Shown in pieces: positions 8,825 to 17,678 of a stretch of 64,000 bases of DNA. The stretch is from assembly GCF_900289175.1 (NCBI RefSeq), contig NZ_LT985747.1, positions 2,011,912 to 2,075,911 on the forward strand. The letters are read 5' to 3'. The translations under genes and the position numbers were made by a program. The notes under the pieces were generated by a model. The model worked only from the letters and a program-made list of their open reading frames with translations, had not been told where the DNA came from and searched no databases. This DNA is from Paenibacillus faecalis. Lineage in GTDB: Bacteria > Bacillota > Bacilli > Paenibacillales > Paenibacillaceae. How positions within the stretch are numbered: position 1 is the first letter of the stretch; the number at the start of each line of letters is the position of its first letter.

Positions 8825-8855
8825 CTGCTTATCATGAAAGGTGTATGAGGGAACA

Positions 8856-9404
8856 ATGACAACAATCTATGATTTTAACGTAACTAAACCTGATGGGGAT
8901 CGATTCCCCCTTTACCATTTTGCTGGGAAACCTGTACTCATCGTGAATACCGCAAGCAAATGCAAATTCACGCCTCAGTTTGATGATTTACAAAAGTTAT
9001 ATGATCAATACCGTGAACAAGGACTGGAGGTTGTCGGGTTTCCGTGTAACCAATTTGCTGAGCAGGAGCCTGGGAGCAGCCATGAGGCTGAATCTTTTTG
9101 TCAGATCAATTATGGTGTGAAATTCTCCATATTTTCTAAAATTGACGTGAATGGCAACCAGGCGCATCCATTGTTCGATTACTTGAAAAAAGAAGGGCCA
9201 TTTGAAGGATTTGACGAGGAGAATATCAACGCCAAGCTGCTCAAATTAATGATTTCTGACAAGGCTCCACAATGGCTGCATGGGGATGCAATTAAATGGA
9301 ACTTTACTAAGTTTTTAATCGATCGAGAAGGAAAGGTTGTAAAAAGATTTGAGCCGGTTCATCCGATTGATGATATCAAATCTTATATCGAACAGGTTCT
9401 ATAG
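8856..9404 (+). CDS. glutathione peroxidase family peroxidase (Cys type)
   Basis: A 182-residue thiol peroxidase that reduces hydrogen peroxide and organic hydroperoxides; bacterial members normally use thioredoxin. The peroxidatic Cys lies in NTASKCKFTPQF, replacing selenocysteine, and the Gln and Trp of the tetrad are in GFPCNQF and IKWNFTKFL. The start is set at ATG 8856 (MTTIYDF) after GAGGG; a GTG at 8841 in frame is a weaker choice. A terminator follows. Confidence 0.9.
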   Translation: MTTIYDFNVTKPDGDRFPLYHFAGKPVLIVNTASKCKFTPQFDDLQKLYDQYREQGLEVVGFPCNQFAEQEPGSSHEAESFCQINYGVKFSIFSKIDVNGNQAHPLFDYLKKEGPFEGFDEENINAKLLKLMISDKAPQWLHGDAIKWNFTKFLIDREGKVVKRFEPVHPIDDIKSYIEQVL

Positions 9405-9460
9405 AAGATGATATGAATCAGAAGCAATGATTCGGCCACAATCATGTAAAGCTGAAGGTA

Positions 9461-9488
9461 ACCGCGTAAATCGCGGTTTTCTTGTTTT
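9461..9488 (+). terminator. intrinsic terminator between gpx and the convergent regulator
   Basis: ACCGCG pairs with CGCGGT over a five-base loop, followed by TTTTCTTGTTTTTT. Confidence 0.75.
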
Positions 9489-9494
9489 TTGCCG

Positions 9495-10127
9495 TCATGA
9501 ATCAAACTTCACAACAAACGTACAAAAGCTATCTCCTTCTGCACGACAGCATGTTCTTGATATTTCATCCGTTCCCAGAACATTTTTCATCATATTCGTT
9601 TCGCAGCGGCAAGCTGTCTTGAATTCTTTCGCAATGGATAGAATCGGACAGTTATATTCGATTAATTCGTATGTCGTTTCATCAATCTGTGAAAAATCGG
9701 CCATATACCCTTTTTCATTTTGAATTTTGACCATCTCAGCCACTTTTTCAGATCCAGTCTTGTTGTGCATTCTGGGGTCATATTCCTTCGTCAGTCTTTC
9801 CTCTCTTTTATCAAATATATGTTGAATGGATTGGTTCCCGTATAGTTCTCTAATGTCATAAAGAAACTCAAGGCTTATCCCTTCATAGTTTTTAGGGAAG
9901 TGGCCTTCTGCTTTCTCTGATAAAGAGTAAATTTGGATCGGCCTGCCCATAGGTTGTTTGACTTCTTTTATAATAATCAATCCATCTTTTTCTAATGTGA
10001 TCAGATGTTTTCTTACAGCCATATGAGTAATATCTAAAAACTCCGCAAGTTCATTTACAGTTAATTTAACTTCTTTTTTTAACAGGTTAAGAATTTTTTC
10101 TTTTGTGCTTTTTTGTGATAGTTCCAT
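9495..10127 (-). CDS. SufR-like Fe-S-sensing transcriptional regulator
   Basis: A 210-residue regulator. Residues 1-75 form a winged helix-turn-helix (LTVNELAEFLDITHMAVRKHL). The C-terminal part has the Cys pattern of SufR proteins: NCP near residue 159, then AC-R-C, TCC and SFC near the end, able to hold an iron-sulfur cluster. SufR proteins sense oxidative or iron stress and repress suf and related genes. It is divergent from sodA and an A-type Fe-S carrier, which supports a redox role. RBS AGGGATATCTG precedes the start. Confidence 0.8.
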   Translation of the reverse strand: MELSQKSTKEKILNLLKKEVKLTVNELAEFLDITHMAVRKHLITLEKDGLIIIKEVKQPMGRPIQIYSLSEKAEGHFPKNYEGISLEFLYDIRELYGNQSIQHIFDKREERLTKEYDPRMHNKTGSEKVAEMVKIQNEKGYMADFSQIDETTYELIEYNCPILSIAKEFKTACRCETNMMKNVLGTDEISRTCCRAEGDSFCTFVVKFDS

Positions 10128-10177
10128 CAGATATCCCTCCAGTTTAACAGATGGAGCGTTAATTATACCAATTAATT

Positions 10178-10192
10178 ATACTATAAAGTATA
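10178..10192. promoter_or_regulatory. putative operator at the regulator's own promoter
   Basis: ATACT-ATAA-AGTAT is a dyad overlapping TATACT/TATAAT-like -10 sequences on the minus strand. The 10-mer TATAAAGTAT within it recurs exactly at 11791-11800, and a close variant lies at 10283-10292. The assignment to the SufR-like protein is inferred. Confidence 0.45.
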
Positions 10193-10242
10193 GAATATGA
10201 AATAGGTAAGCCAGCGAATGTGAATGCGCTAAAAATAAAGGT

Positions 10243-10271
10243 TTGACTTTTATTGACTAAACGATCATAAT
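10243..10271 (+). promoter_or_regulatory. sodA promoter
   Basis: TTGACT at 10243-10248, a 17-base spacer and CATAAT at 10266-10271 form a good sigma-A promoter. Confidence 0.65.
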
Positions 10272-10279
10272 GATATTAA

Positions 10280-10301
10280 ACTTATAAGTATAAAAAGTAT
10301 A
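10280..10301. promoter_or_regulatory. putative operator downstream of the sodA promoter
   Basis: The perfect dyad ACTTATAAGT is followed by a second AAGTATA copy at 10295-10301. The ACT-N4-AGT spacing matches the dyad at the regulator promoter. Binding here would block sodA elongation or initiation. Confidence 0.4.
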
Positions 10302-10330
10302 AATACATACATATTAGGAGGATTTACACA

Positions 10331-10951
10331 ATGGCAAAATATTCACTTCCTGCTTTAAAGTACGATTTTAACGCGCTGGAACCTTTTATAGATCAACGTA
10401 CTATGGAGATTCATCACGGAAAACATCATCAAACTTATGTAACTAATTTGAATGCAGCACTTGAGGGACACGATGGATTAAATGAAAGATCTTTGGAGGA
10501 TTTGTTGAGTCATCTGGAAGAAGTTCCGGAACAAATCAGAACAGCGGTCAGAAATAATGGGGGAGGGCACCTGAACCATACTTTGTTTTGGGAAGTCATT
10601 CAGCCATCTAAAGAACGTACAAAACCGGGTGAAAAATTAGCAGAAGCGATCGATGCATCATTTGGCAGCTATGAAAATTTCGAGAAGGAATTTGCTGCGG
10701 CCGCTGCAACACGCTTTGGATCAGGTTGGGCTTGGCTCGTTGTTGACGGAAACGGGAAATTGAAAGTTACCAGCACTCCAAATCAGGATAATCCGATTAT
10801 GGATGGAGACCGCGCGATCCTTGGATTGGATGTCTGGGAGCACGCGTATTACCTTCATTACCAAAATAGGAGACCTGAATATATTTCTAAATTCTTCGAG
10901 TTCATTAACTGGGATGTTGTATCTGAAAAATTTGAAAGTGCCAGCAAGTAA
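10331..10951 (+). CDS. sodA: superoxide dismutase (Mn/Fe type)
   Basis: A 206-residue cytoplasmic enzyme converting superoxide to hydrogen peroxide and oxygen. N-terminal metal-site region is [16 protein letters not shown], a second ligand His is in NHTLFWEV, and the C-terminal ligands are in [21 protein letters not shown] and the Gln-poor DQDNP region fit the Mn group, but metal choice cannot be proved. RBS AGGAGG precedes the ATG. A terminator-like hairpin stands before the next gene, so the downstream Fe-S carrier is probably read at a lower level. Confidence 0.95.
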   Translation: MAKYSLPALKYDFNALEPFIDQRTMEIHHGKHHQTYVTNLNAALEGHDGLNERSLEDLLSHLEEVPEQIRTAVRNNGGGHLNHTLFWEVIQPSKERTKPGEKLAEAIDASFGSYENFEKEFAAAAATRFGSGWAWLVVDGNGKLKVTSTPNQDNPIMDGDRAILGLDVWEHAYYLHYQNRRPEYISKFFEFINWDVVSEKFESASK

Positions 10952-10997
10952 CAGTGTCCTTTTTTTAAATTAACTATGTTGAGATGTTGAGGTATCG

Positions 10998-11049
10998 AAA
11001 AAAGCGCAGTAATGTATGGTTTCAGCAGCCTGCACTATTGCGCTTTTTT
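10998..11049 (+). terminator. terminator between sodA and the Fe-S carrier
   Basis: AAAAAAGCGCA at 10998-11008 pairs with TGCGCTTTTTT at 11039-11049. It ends 11 bases before the ribosome site of the next gene, leaving no space for a promoter after it. Confidence 0.7.
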
Positions 11050-11070
11050 AACAAATAGGAGGGCCTTATT

Positions 11071-11427
11071 ATGATTCATATTAGTCAAGTTGCAACTAAC
11101 AAAATTAACGAAATTTTACTCGGTTCAGAACACCAAAACCCTTTTCTGCGAGTAGGAGTAGAAGAGGGTGGCTGCAGCGGTTTGTCTTATACATTGGTTG
11201 TCGATGAAGAGCAAAAAGATGGGGACTTGGTGCTGAATCAAGAAAATTTTAAAATTGTTGTCCATAAAGATAGTTTGCTCTTTATCGATGGCCTAACGAT
11301 CGATTATGAAGAGCGTGGAATGCTTGGCGGCTTCACGATGGATAATCCAAACGCAAAAGTATCTTGTGGATGCGGAGCCAGCTTTAGAATATCGAATTAT
11401 CGTGGAAAAGTCCAAAAATGTGATTAA
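11071..11427 (+). CDS. A-type Fe-S cluster carrier (IscA/ErpA/HesB family)
   Basis: A 118-residue protein with the three conserved cysteines of the family: one in GGCSGLSYTL and two in SCGCGASF. It holds and hands over iron-sulfur clusters to apo-enzymes. RBS TAGGAGGGCC precedes the ATG. Lying between sodA and a second HesB-like gene, it fits a set of genes that repair or protect Fe-S proteins from superoxide. Confidence 0.9.
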   Translation: MIHISQVATNKINEILLGSEHQNPFLRVGVEEGGCSGLSYTLVVDEEQKDGDLVLNQENFKIVVHKDSLLFIDGLTIDYEERGMLGGFTMDNPNAKVSCGCGASFRISNYRGKVQKCD

Positions 11428-11483
11428 TACAGATAAAAAGGCGATTTTCTATTCATATCATTTGGAGTGGAGGATAGATTCTA

Positions 11484-11771
11484 TTGGATATTATTGTAAC
11501 TGAAAATGCTGTCCGTTCATTTCAGGATGAATGGGGGATCGAGAACGGTCAGTATGTAAGAATTTATGCCAAATATGCTGGCGGAGGCGAAGATGCTTAC
11601 GCAATCGGAATAAACGCTAGTGTGGAGCCCGTTGATCCTGCTATAGTGAAGTCTATTGGCGGCTACCTATTTTTTATTGAACATAATGATGCATGGATTC
11701 TTAAAGATAAAACGATAAAAATCGACAGTAATGAAGAGGGAATCTTTTTTGGCGACATGTTATCCCTTTAA
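11484..11771 (+). CDS. HesB/YneR-like protein
   Basis: A 95-residue protein with the HesB fold pattern (VTENAVRSF, YVRIYAKYAGGG, GYLFFIEHNDAWIL) but without the cysteines of true Fe-S carriers, like Bacillus YneR. The function of this subgroup is unknown. It starts with TTG after GGAGTGGAGG, about 55 bases after the IscA-type gene, so both are probably on one transcript. Confidence 0.78.
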   Translation: MDIIVTENAVRSFQDEWGIENGQYVRIYAKYAGGGEDAYAIGINASVEPVDPAIVKSIGGYLFFIEHNDAWILKDKTIKIDSNEEGIFFGDMLSL

Positions 11772-11790
11772 CTTTTTCAATTTATTTCTA

Positions 11791-11829
11791 TATAAAGTAT
11801 TGACAAAGGACTTGTATCTTTTTCATACT
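11791..11829 (+). promoter_or_regulatory. promoter with TATAAAGTAT motif upstream of the FMN reductase
   Basis: TTGACA at 11800-11805, an 18-base spacer and CATACT at 11824-11829 form a promoter. The 10-mer TATAAAGTAT at 11791-11800 abuts the -35 box and is identical to that at 10182-10191. Confidence 0.55.
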
Positions 11830-11879
11830 AAATTTAGCAAGTGAATGAGACATTTATGAATACGAAGGGAATGCTCAAC

Positions 11880-12419
11880 ATGAAGCTTGTAGGATTGTCC
11901 GGATCGTTATCCGGTTATAAAACAGGAAAAGTTGTCAATGACATTATAGTATATGTTAGGAAAAACTACCCAAATATCGAAACGGAAATGATTGATTTGA
12001 AGGAATATACCATCGATTTTGTAACGGGGGCCCCGCTTCAATCTTATAACAGTGATACACTGACTGTTGTTAAAAAACTACTCTTTGCAGATCTAATTGT
12101 TATAGGTACACCCATTTATCAAGCTTCCATAACAGGTGCATTAAAAAACCTGTTAGACCATTTACCCGTTGATGCATTCAAAAACAAGGTCACTGGTATT
12201 GTAACTTTGGCCGGGTCGGAGAAACATTTTCTAGTGGCAGAGCATCACCTCAAGCCGATTCTAACCTTTTTAAAGGCGACCGTACCTGTTGGGAATATCT
12301 TTGTTCATAACGATCTCTTTAACGAAGAGGAGCAAATTGTTGATCCTGAATATCATATCCGCATCCAAAAGCTGTTTGAAGAGATGCTTGCGCTTCACAA
12401 ATCTTTATCCCATTCTTAA
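11880..12419 (+). CDS. NAD(P)H-dependent FMN reductase, flavodoxin-like fold
   Basis: A 179-residue protein. The N-terminal phosphate-binding loop is GLSGSLSGYKTGK, and the GTPIYQASITGALKNLLDHL segment is characteristic of SsuE/ChrR-type NADPH:FMN reductases. It supplies reduced flavin or reduces quinones. The start is taken at ATG 11880 after GAAGGGAATG; an ATG at 11841 or later ones in frame lack a good ribosome site. Its promoter carries the same motif as the sodA/regulator promoters, so it may belong to the same regulon. Confidence 0.82.
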   Translation: MKLVGLSGSLSGYKTGKVVNDIIVYVRKNYPNIETEMIDLKEYTIDFVTGAPLQSYNSDTLTVVKKLLFADLIVIGTPIYQASITGALKNLLDHLPVDAFKNKVTGIVTLAGSEKHFLVAEHHLKPILTFLKATVPVGNIFVHNDLFNEEEQIVDPEYHIRIQKLFEEMLALHKSLSHS

Positions 12420-12441
12420 AACTTCAAACCTTTCACTTGCT

Positions 12442-12495
12442 TTTGTCCCCAAATTTACTGAACCATGTTTCGTGGTAAAGAATTCGGGGACAAAG
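12442..12495. repeat. long-loop inverted repeat between convergent genes
   Basis: TTTGTCCCC-AAATT and AATTC-GGGGACAAAG are inverted over about 25 bases. It lies after the FMN reductase and before the convergent aquaporin and may act as a weak terminator; no T-run follows on the plus strand. Confidence 0.4.
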
Positions 12496-12572
12496 GCGAG
12501 CGCTATTACTTCTACAGAGTTGCTCTGTTCTCTTTTGCTATATAACTCCTCTTTTGCGTTCTCTACTTCTGA

Positions 12573-13277
12573 CTAAAATATAAACCAATAAGCAAGTGCA
12601 CCGAGGATGCCGCCGATACTTGGTCCGACTACTGGTATCCAGGCATATTTCCAATCAGAAGAGCCCTTTCCAGCGATAGGAAGAATCGCATGTGCGATAC
12701 GCGGACCAAGATCACGGGCAGGGTTAATTGCATAGCCTGTCGTTCCGCCGAGAGATAGACCGATGCTGACGATAAGGAAGCCGACGATAAGCGGATGGAA
12801 GCCATCTGCAAACGAATTGCCCCCGATCGCCAGCAGGCTGAACATAAAAATAAACGTCGCGATCACTTCGCTCAGCAAGTTGGCCCCGCTGCTGCGTATG
12901 GCTGGGGCTGTTGCGAACACCGCCAATTTTGTAGCCTGGTCCTCTGTAGCACGCCAGTGCGGCAAATAGTGCAGCCATACAAGCACGGCTCCGAGAAATG
13001 CCCCGATCATTTGCGCGATAATATATTGTGGAACCATATTCCAAGCCAATTCGCCGATGACTGCCATCCCGAGTGTAACGGCAGGGTTAAGATGAGCCCC
13101 GCTAACAGAACCTACTGCGTATACACCAATGGCAACGGCAAGACCCCATCCGAGACCAATAACGATCCATCCGCTGTTTTCCGCTTTTGATCTCCGCAGT
13201 AAAACGCCAGCCACAACTCCGTCCCCCAACAAAATCAATAACAATGTTCCAATCAGTTCTCCCCAAAAAGGTGTCAT
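12573..13277 (-). CDS. aquaglyceroporin (MIP family), glycerol-facilitator-like
   Basis: A 234-residue channel with six membrane segments and the two half-helix motifs NPAVTLG and NPARDLG. The Asp after the second NPAR is typical of glycerol-conducting GlpF-type proteins rather than pure water channels. It lets glycerol and similar solutes cross the membrane. RBS TTGAGGAGGAACTGGGG precedes the ATG. No glpK or glpD lies nearby in the window. Confidence 0.88.
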   Translation of the reverse strand: MTPFWGELIGTLLLILLGDGVVAGVLLRRSKAENSGWIVIGLGWGLAVAIGVYAVGSVSGAHLNPAVTLGMAVIGELAWNMVPQYIIAQMIGAFLGAVLVWLHYLPHWRATEDQATKLAVFATAPAIRSSGANLLSEVIATFIFMFSLLAIGGNSFADGFHPLIVGFLIVSIGLSLGGTTGYAINPARDLGPRIAHAILPIAGKGSSDWKYAWIPVVGPSIGGILGALAYWFIF

Positions 13278-13370
13278 CCCCAGTTCCTCCTCAAGATTGA
13301 ATGTTTGCGCTTTCAGTTATTTGCCTCGAAAGGATTTTTGAGAGCTGCACTTCCTTTTAAACCGAAAGAA

Positions 13371-13421
13371 ATGACCCAAATCACGCACCTCTGCCGAAAA
13401 CAAAGATGTAAAATGGGTCAT
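13371..13421 (-). promoter_or_regulatory. structured leader of the aquaglyceroporin
   Basis: Between 13278 and 13523 there is no gene. ATGACCCA at 13371-13378 and TGGGTCAT at 13414-13421 form an inverted repeat, and CTTTCGG/CTGAAAG segments downstream may pair too. It does not match a riboswitch class that I recognise. Confidence 0.35.
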
Positions 13422-13523
13422 CTCCAGTATCGCTTTGTAACCTCTAAGTTATAAAAACTCATAACAGTATACACTGCGATGTTTGAAGCCATCATTTTCA
13501 CGGCACCAGCTGTTAATCAAATT

Positions 13524-14870
13524 TTAAATAGCTTGCAGTATAAAATGGACTGCAAACAGCGCTGAAATAACATAAAACAGCGGCTTCACTTCACGTGCTT
13601 TTCCGACAGCTGCCTGGAACAGAGCATAGCTGACAAATCCAATCGCAATGCCGTCCACGATGCTGTGCATAAGCGGAATGAACGCAATGATGAAAAATGC
13701 AGGAAGCCCCTCGGACATCGGCTCGAAACGAACCTTCTTCACTGCTGGCATCATCAGCCCCCCGATGAAGATCAATATCGGTGCAACCGCTTGATCAGGG
13801 ATAAACGTCAACAGTGGCAGAGCGACGAGCGTAGCGAGAAACAAGCATCCTGTCACGATGGCCGTCCATCCTGTACGACCGCCTGCCGAAATGCCAGCTG
13901 CTGTTTCGACCGTGGCTACCGTCGGGCTCGTTCCGAATATTCCACATGTCACAACCGACAGGGCGTTAGCTTGCATGGCGCGCTGAAAACGTTCGGGCCG
14001 GCCGCACATATTCAAATGGGCGTTGATCAAACCTACATTTTCAAATACGATGACAAGCGACAGCGAGAACACCGCAATCCCCATCGTCATCACGGAAATA
14101 TTCTGGAAGGTAAGCTGCCCGAACACTTCGCCATACAAAGACCAGGAGAAACCTTGATTTCCTTCGGTGCCAGCAGATTCGGCCATGCCGGAGGGAGTAA
14201 GCCCAGTCATATAAGCCAACAAGGTTCCGAAAATGATCGCGATAAGTAAATGACCCGGTACTTTGCGCATGAACAGAATGCATGTCAGCGCCAATGTGGC
14301 AAATGTGACCCACACACCCGGCTCGCTGAATGATTGAAGCGAAATGATGGTTGACGGATCGGAGACGATAACGCCTCCTTTTTGCAGCCCGATAAGAACC
14401 AGCATCAATCCGATCCCAACGGAGATGGCTTCCTGTAGCGATTCCGGAATCGCTGCACGCAGTTGATCAGCCAGCGAGGTAAAGCTGATGATTGTAAAGC
14501 AGATACCGGATACAAAGACGACGGCCAACGCTTGCTGCCACGTAAGGCCCATACCATGAACGAGCGTGTAAGTAAACATGGCATTGATGCCCATGCCCGG
14601 TACAAGAATAATCGGTGACTTTCCCCACCAGCCCATGATGAAGCAGCCCACAGCTGATGCGAGCACTGTAGCGATAATGCCAGCTTTATGAGGTATGCCG
14701 GCATCGGCCAATATCGATGCATTCACGATAACGATGTATACGATTGCAAAGAAAGAGACAACCCCGGCCAGCAGTTCCCGGCGCATGACGTCAGACTTTG
14801 GCCTTGAAGACGAATCAAGCAGAGAAGCGGAATCCGCCTGCGCTTGCGTCTTTTTCTTGTGGCGGACCAA
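13524..14870 (-). CDS. NCS2-family (AzgA-type) purine permease
   Basis: A 448-residue polytopic permease with about 13 hydrophobic segments. Signatures of the AzgA/PbuG group are seen: NASILADAGIP near the front, GMGINAMFTYTLVHGMG, and GTSPTVATVETAAGISAGGRTG. It imports adenine, guanine or hypoxanthine with protons. The start is set at TTG 14870, seven bases after AAAGAAGG; an earlier TTG at 14915 is directly behind a terminator hairpin and lacks a ribosome site. Confidence 0.88.
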   Translation of the reverse strand: MVRHKKKTQAQADSASLLDSSSRPKSDVMRRELLAGVVSFFAIVYIVIVNASILADAGIPHKAGIIATVLASAVGCFIMGWWGKSPIILVPGMGINAMFTYTLVHGMGLTWQQALAVVFVSGICFTIISFTSLADQLRAAIPESLQEAISVGIGLMLVLIGLQKGGVIVSDPSTIISLQSFSEPGVWVTFATLALTCILFMRKVPGHLLIAIIFGTLLAYMTGLTPSGMAESAGTEGNQGFSWSLYGEVFGQLTFQNISVMTMGIAVFSLSLVIVFENVGLINAHLNMCGRPERFQRAMQANALSVVTCGIFGTSPTVATVETAAGISAGGRTGWTAIVTGCLFLATLVALPLLTFIPDQAVAPILIFIGGLMMPAVKKVRFEPMSEGLPAFFIIAFIPLMHSIVDGIAIGFVSYALFQAAVGKAREVKPLFYVISALFAVHFILQAI

Positions 14871-14911
14871 TACAATACCTTCTTTCCATCGTAGCCCCTC
14901 ACCCAACCCTT

Positions 14912-14948
14912 TCAAAAATGATGAAAGAAGACGGCAAACAGCCGTCTT
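14912..14948 (-). terminator. terminator of the gapB-ppdK operon
   Basis: AAGACGGC and GCCGTCTT are perfect inverted repeats with a five-base loop, followed on the minus strand by CTTTCATCATTTTT. Confidence 0.65.
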
Positions 14949-15002
14949 GCGTTATTTTACCACATCATTCATGGAAGTAAACAACTAGTCATGTTTTTCA
15001 TA

Positions 15003-17678
15003 TTACATCGATACCGAATGCTGGGCATTGCTTCGGCTGCCAAGGAGCAGTTTCGCTTGGGCGGCGGCGATACGAGCAAGCGGGATACGATAGGTTGAAC
15101 AACTGACGTAATCCAGACCCGTTTCATGGCAAAAGTAGATGGAGTCACGCTCTCCGCCATGCTCACCGCAGATGCCGGTTGTCAACTGCGGATTGGAGGA
15201 GAGGCCACGTTTCACCGCAAGCTCAATCAACTGACCGACACCGGACGTATCCAGCACTTGAAACGGATTGTTAGCCAACAAACGGCGGTCAACGTAATAG
15301 GGGAGGAACTTGCCTTCCGCATCGTCACGGCTATAGCCAAGCGTCATCTGCGTCAGATCGTTCGTGCCGAACGAGAAGAAATCGGCATGTTCTGCGATCT
15401 TGTCAGCTGTAAGTGCAGCACGCGGTACTTCAATCATCGTGCCGATACGGTAGGCGCAGTTTCGACGATCGGGGCCGAGCACCCGTTCAGCCGTGCGCTC
15501 GATAAGATCGCGAAGTACGCTCAGTTCTTCGGCATGACCAACGAGGGGAACCATAATGTCCGGCTGAACGCGGACGCCTTTGCGCAACATTTGACGAGCC
15601 GCCAGAAATAAGGCCTCCACTTGCATTTCATAAATTTCCGGGAACAAAATACCTAATCGGCATCCGCGCTGTCCAAGCATCGGATTCGTTTCATGTAATT
15701 TTCGCACCTTGCGGATCAGGCGCTCCAATGTTTGCCGATCTTCCGGCGTTCCCGTATTTTTGGCCGTAAGCTCAGTATGCTGCACGACAAGCTCCTCTAG
15801 ATGGGGCATAAATTCATGGAGCGGCGGGTCCAGCAGGCGAATCGTCACCGTTAAGCCATCCATCGCTTTGAAAATGCCTTCGAAATCGCTTTGCTGCATC
15901 GGCAGAAGCTTGGCTAGCGACTTTTGACGCTCCTCCATGGTTTCGGCCAGAATCATGTCCTGCACAATCTGGAGCCGGTGCATGGCCATAAACATATGCT
16001 CCGTTCGACACAGGCCAAGGCCCTCAGCCCCAAGCGCGCGTGCTTTCATGGCGTCCTCCGGCGTATCCGCATTCACGTAGACACGCAGTTCGCGTTCCCG
16101 GTCGGCCCAATCCAGCAGCTGCAGAAACTCAGGTGATATATCCGCATCGTCGAGAGGAACAGCACCGGCAATGACCCGACCTGTCGAGCCATCGATGGAC
16201 AACAGATCGCCTTCAGAGAAGACCCGCTCCCCGATATAAACGCGCTTTTGTTCCAGATCAATACGAACGTCATCACAGCCTGACACGCACGGCTTCCCCA
16301 TACTGCGAGCGACGACGGCCGCGTGACTCGTCATGCCGCCCCGGCTTGTCAAGACGCCTTCGGCCGCAAGCACACCGTGTATATCTTCCGGTGTGGTCTC
16401 CGGCCGGACGAGAATGACGCGCTCGCCAGCAGCGCTCAATCGTTCGGCCTCATCGGCATCAAGCACGATGTGGCCGGAGGCCGCGCCCGGCGAAGCAGGC
16501 AGGCCAGAGCCGACAACGTCCACAGCAGCATCCGTCGCAATCGATGGGTGCAATAAATGCTCCAGCTGTGCGACGTCTGTGCGCAGCAAAGCTTCTTGCG
16601 GAGAGAGGAGCCCCTCCTTGACAAGACTGACGGCGATAGCGACGGCGGCTTGCGCCGTGCGTTTGCCTGAACGCGTTTGCAAAATGAACAGCTTGCCGCG
16701 CTCAACGGTGAATTCAATGTCCTGCATGTCGCAATAATGGTGCTCCAGCTGCTTCGCGGCCTGCGTCAGTTGCGCATACACGTGAGGCATTTCTTCGGAC
16801 AGACGGGCGATGGGCTGAGGCGTTCGTGTGCCCGCAACGACATCCTCACCTTGAGCATTGGTCAAATATTCACCGAACAGTTCGCGTGCTCCTGTAGATG
16901 GGTGGCGGGTAAAGACCACGCCTGTACCGCTATCCGCGCCGTAATTGCCGAACACCATTGATTGGATGTTGGCTGCGGTGCCCCAGTCGTCGGGAATATG
17001 GTGAAGCTTGCGATATACCTGTGCTCGGTGATTGTTCCAACTGCGAAATACCGCTTCAATTGCCAGTTGCAGTTGAACATATACGTCCTGAGGAAAAGGG
17101 ACGTCAGCCTTTTCTGCTACACACTGCTTATAATGCTCAACGAGATCCCGCAAACTGTCTGTTGTCATTTCCTGATCGGTCGAAGCTCCGCAACCAGTTC
17201 TTGCTTTATCCAGAATGGTTTCGAATTCCGCGGAATCAATACCGAATACGACGTTTCCGAACATGTGAATGAGACGCCGGTAGCAATCGTAGGCAAAGCT
17301 TTCGTCACCTGTAGCGGCGGCCAGCCCCTGAACCGTTTCGTCGTTTAATCCAAGGTTTAAAATCGTATCCATCATGCCAGGCATGGAATGAACAGAGCCG
17401 GAGCGGACGGAAATGAGCAGAGGGGCACTGGCGTCGCCAAATCGCAATCCGCGTGCCAGTTCAACCGCTTGCAGCGCAGCGCGCGTATCATCCATCAAAC
17501 TGTCCGGCAGTCGTCCCAACGAGTAGTAGGAGCGGCAGGCATCTGTCGTAATCGTGAATCCAGGTGGCACTGGCAGTCCGATTTTTGTCATCTCTGCCAG
17601 ATTCGCGCCCTTGCCGCCAAGCAGTTCCTTCATGCTGGCATCACCGTGCCGAAAATGACTAATCCAATTCGATTTCAT
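15003..17678 (-). CDS. ppdK: pyruvate, phosphate dikinase
   Basis: An 891-residue, full-length enzyme that interconverts pyruvate, ATP and phosphate with phosphoenolpyruvate, AMP and pyrophosphate. The nucleotide-binding region (GGKGANLAEM at the start, GSVHSMPGMMDT) is followed by the phospho-His domain (GGMTSHAAVVARSMGKPCV, with the catalytic His) and the PEP-utilising barrel (GLCRTEHMF, then GTNDLTQM and the CGEHGG Cys). It is the last gene of an operon behind a gapB-type GAPDH and overlaps the preceding small gene by 20 bases; RBS GAAGGGAA lies in that gene. The context points to PEP synthesis for gluconeogenesis. No PPDK regulatory protein is seen. Confidence 0.95.
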   Translation of the reverse strand: MKSNWISHFRHGDASMKELLGGKGANLAEMTKIGLPVPPGFTITTDACRSYYSLGRLPDSLMDDTRAALQAVELARGLRFGDASAPLLISVRSGSVHSMPGMMDTILNLGLNDETVQGLAAATGDESFAYDCYRRLIHMFGNVVFGIDSAEFETILDKARTGCGASTDQEMTTDSLRDLVEHYKQCVAEKADVPFPQDVYVQLQLAIEAVFRSWNNHRAQVYRKLHHIPDDWGTAANIQSMVFGNYGADSGTGVVFTRHPSTGARELFGEYLTNAQGEDVVAGTRTPQPIARLSEEMPHVYAQLTQAAKQLEHHYCDMQDIEFTVERGKLFILQTRSGKRTAQAAVAIAVSLVKEGLLSPQEALLRTDVAQLEHLLHPSIATDAAVDVVGSGLPASPGAASGHIVLDADEAERLSAAGERVILVRPETTPEDIHGVLAAEGVLTSRGGMTSHAAVVARSMGKPCVSGCDDVRIDLEQKRVYIGERVFSEGDLLSIDGSTGRVIAGAVPLDDADISPEFLQLLDWADRERELRVYVNADTPEDAMKARALGAEGLGLCRTEHMFMAMHRLQIVQDMILAETMEERQKSLAKLLPMQQSDFEGIFKAMDGLTVTIRLLDPPLHEFMPHLEELVVQHTELTAKNTGTPEDRQTLERLIRKVRKLHETNPMLGQRGCRLGILFPEIYEMQVEALFLAARQMLRKGVRVQPDIMVPLVGHAEELSVLRDLIERTAERVLGPDRRNCAYRIGTMIEVPRAALTADKIAEHADFFSFGTNDLTQMTLGYSRDDAEGKFLPYYVDRRLLANNPFQVLDTSGVGQLIELAVKRGLSSNPQLTTGICGEHGGERDSIYFCHETGLDYVSCSTYRIPLARIAAAQAKLLLGSRSNAQHSVSM

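Noticed and set aside
13665..14249. 194-codon plus-strand frame opposite the purine permease
   Set aside because: Arg/His-rich antisense shadow of a membrane protein gene; no support.
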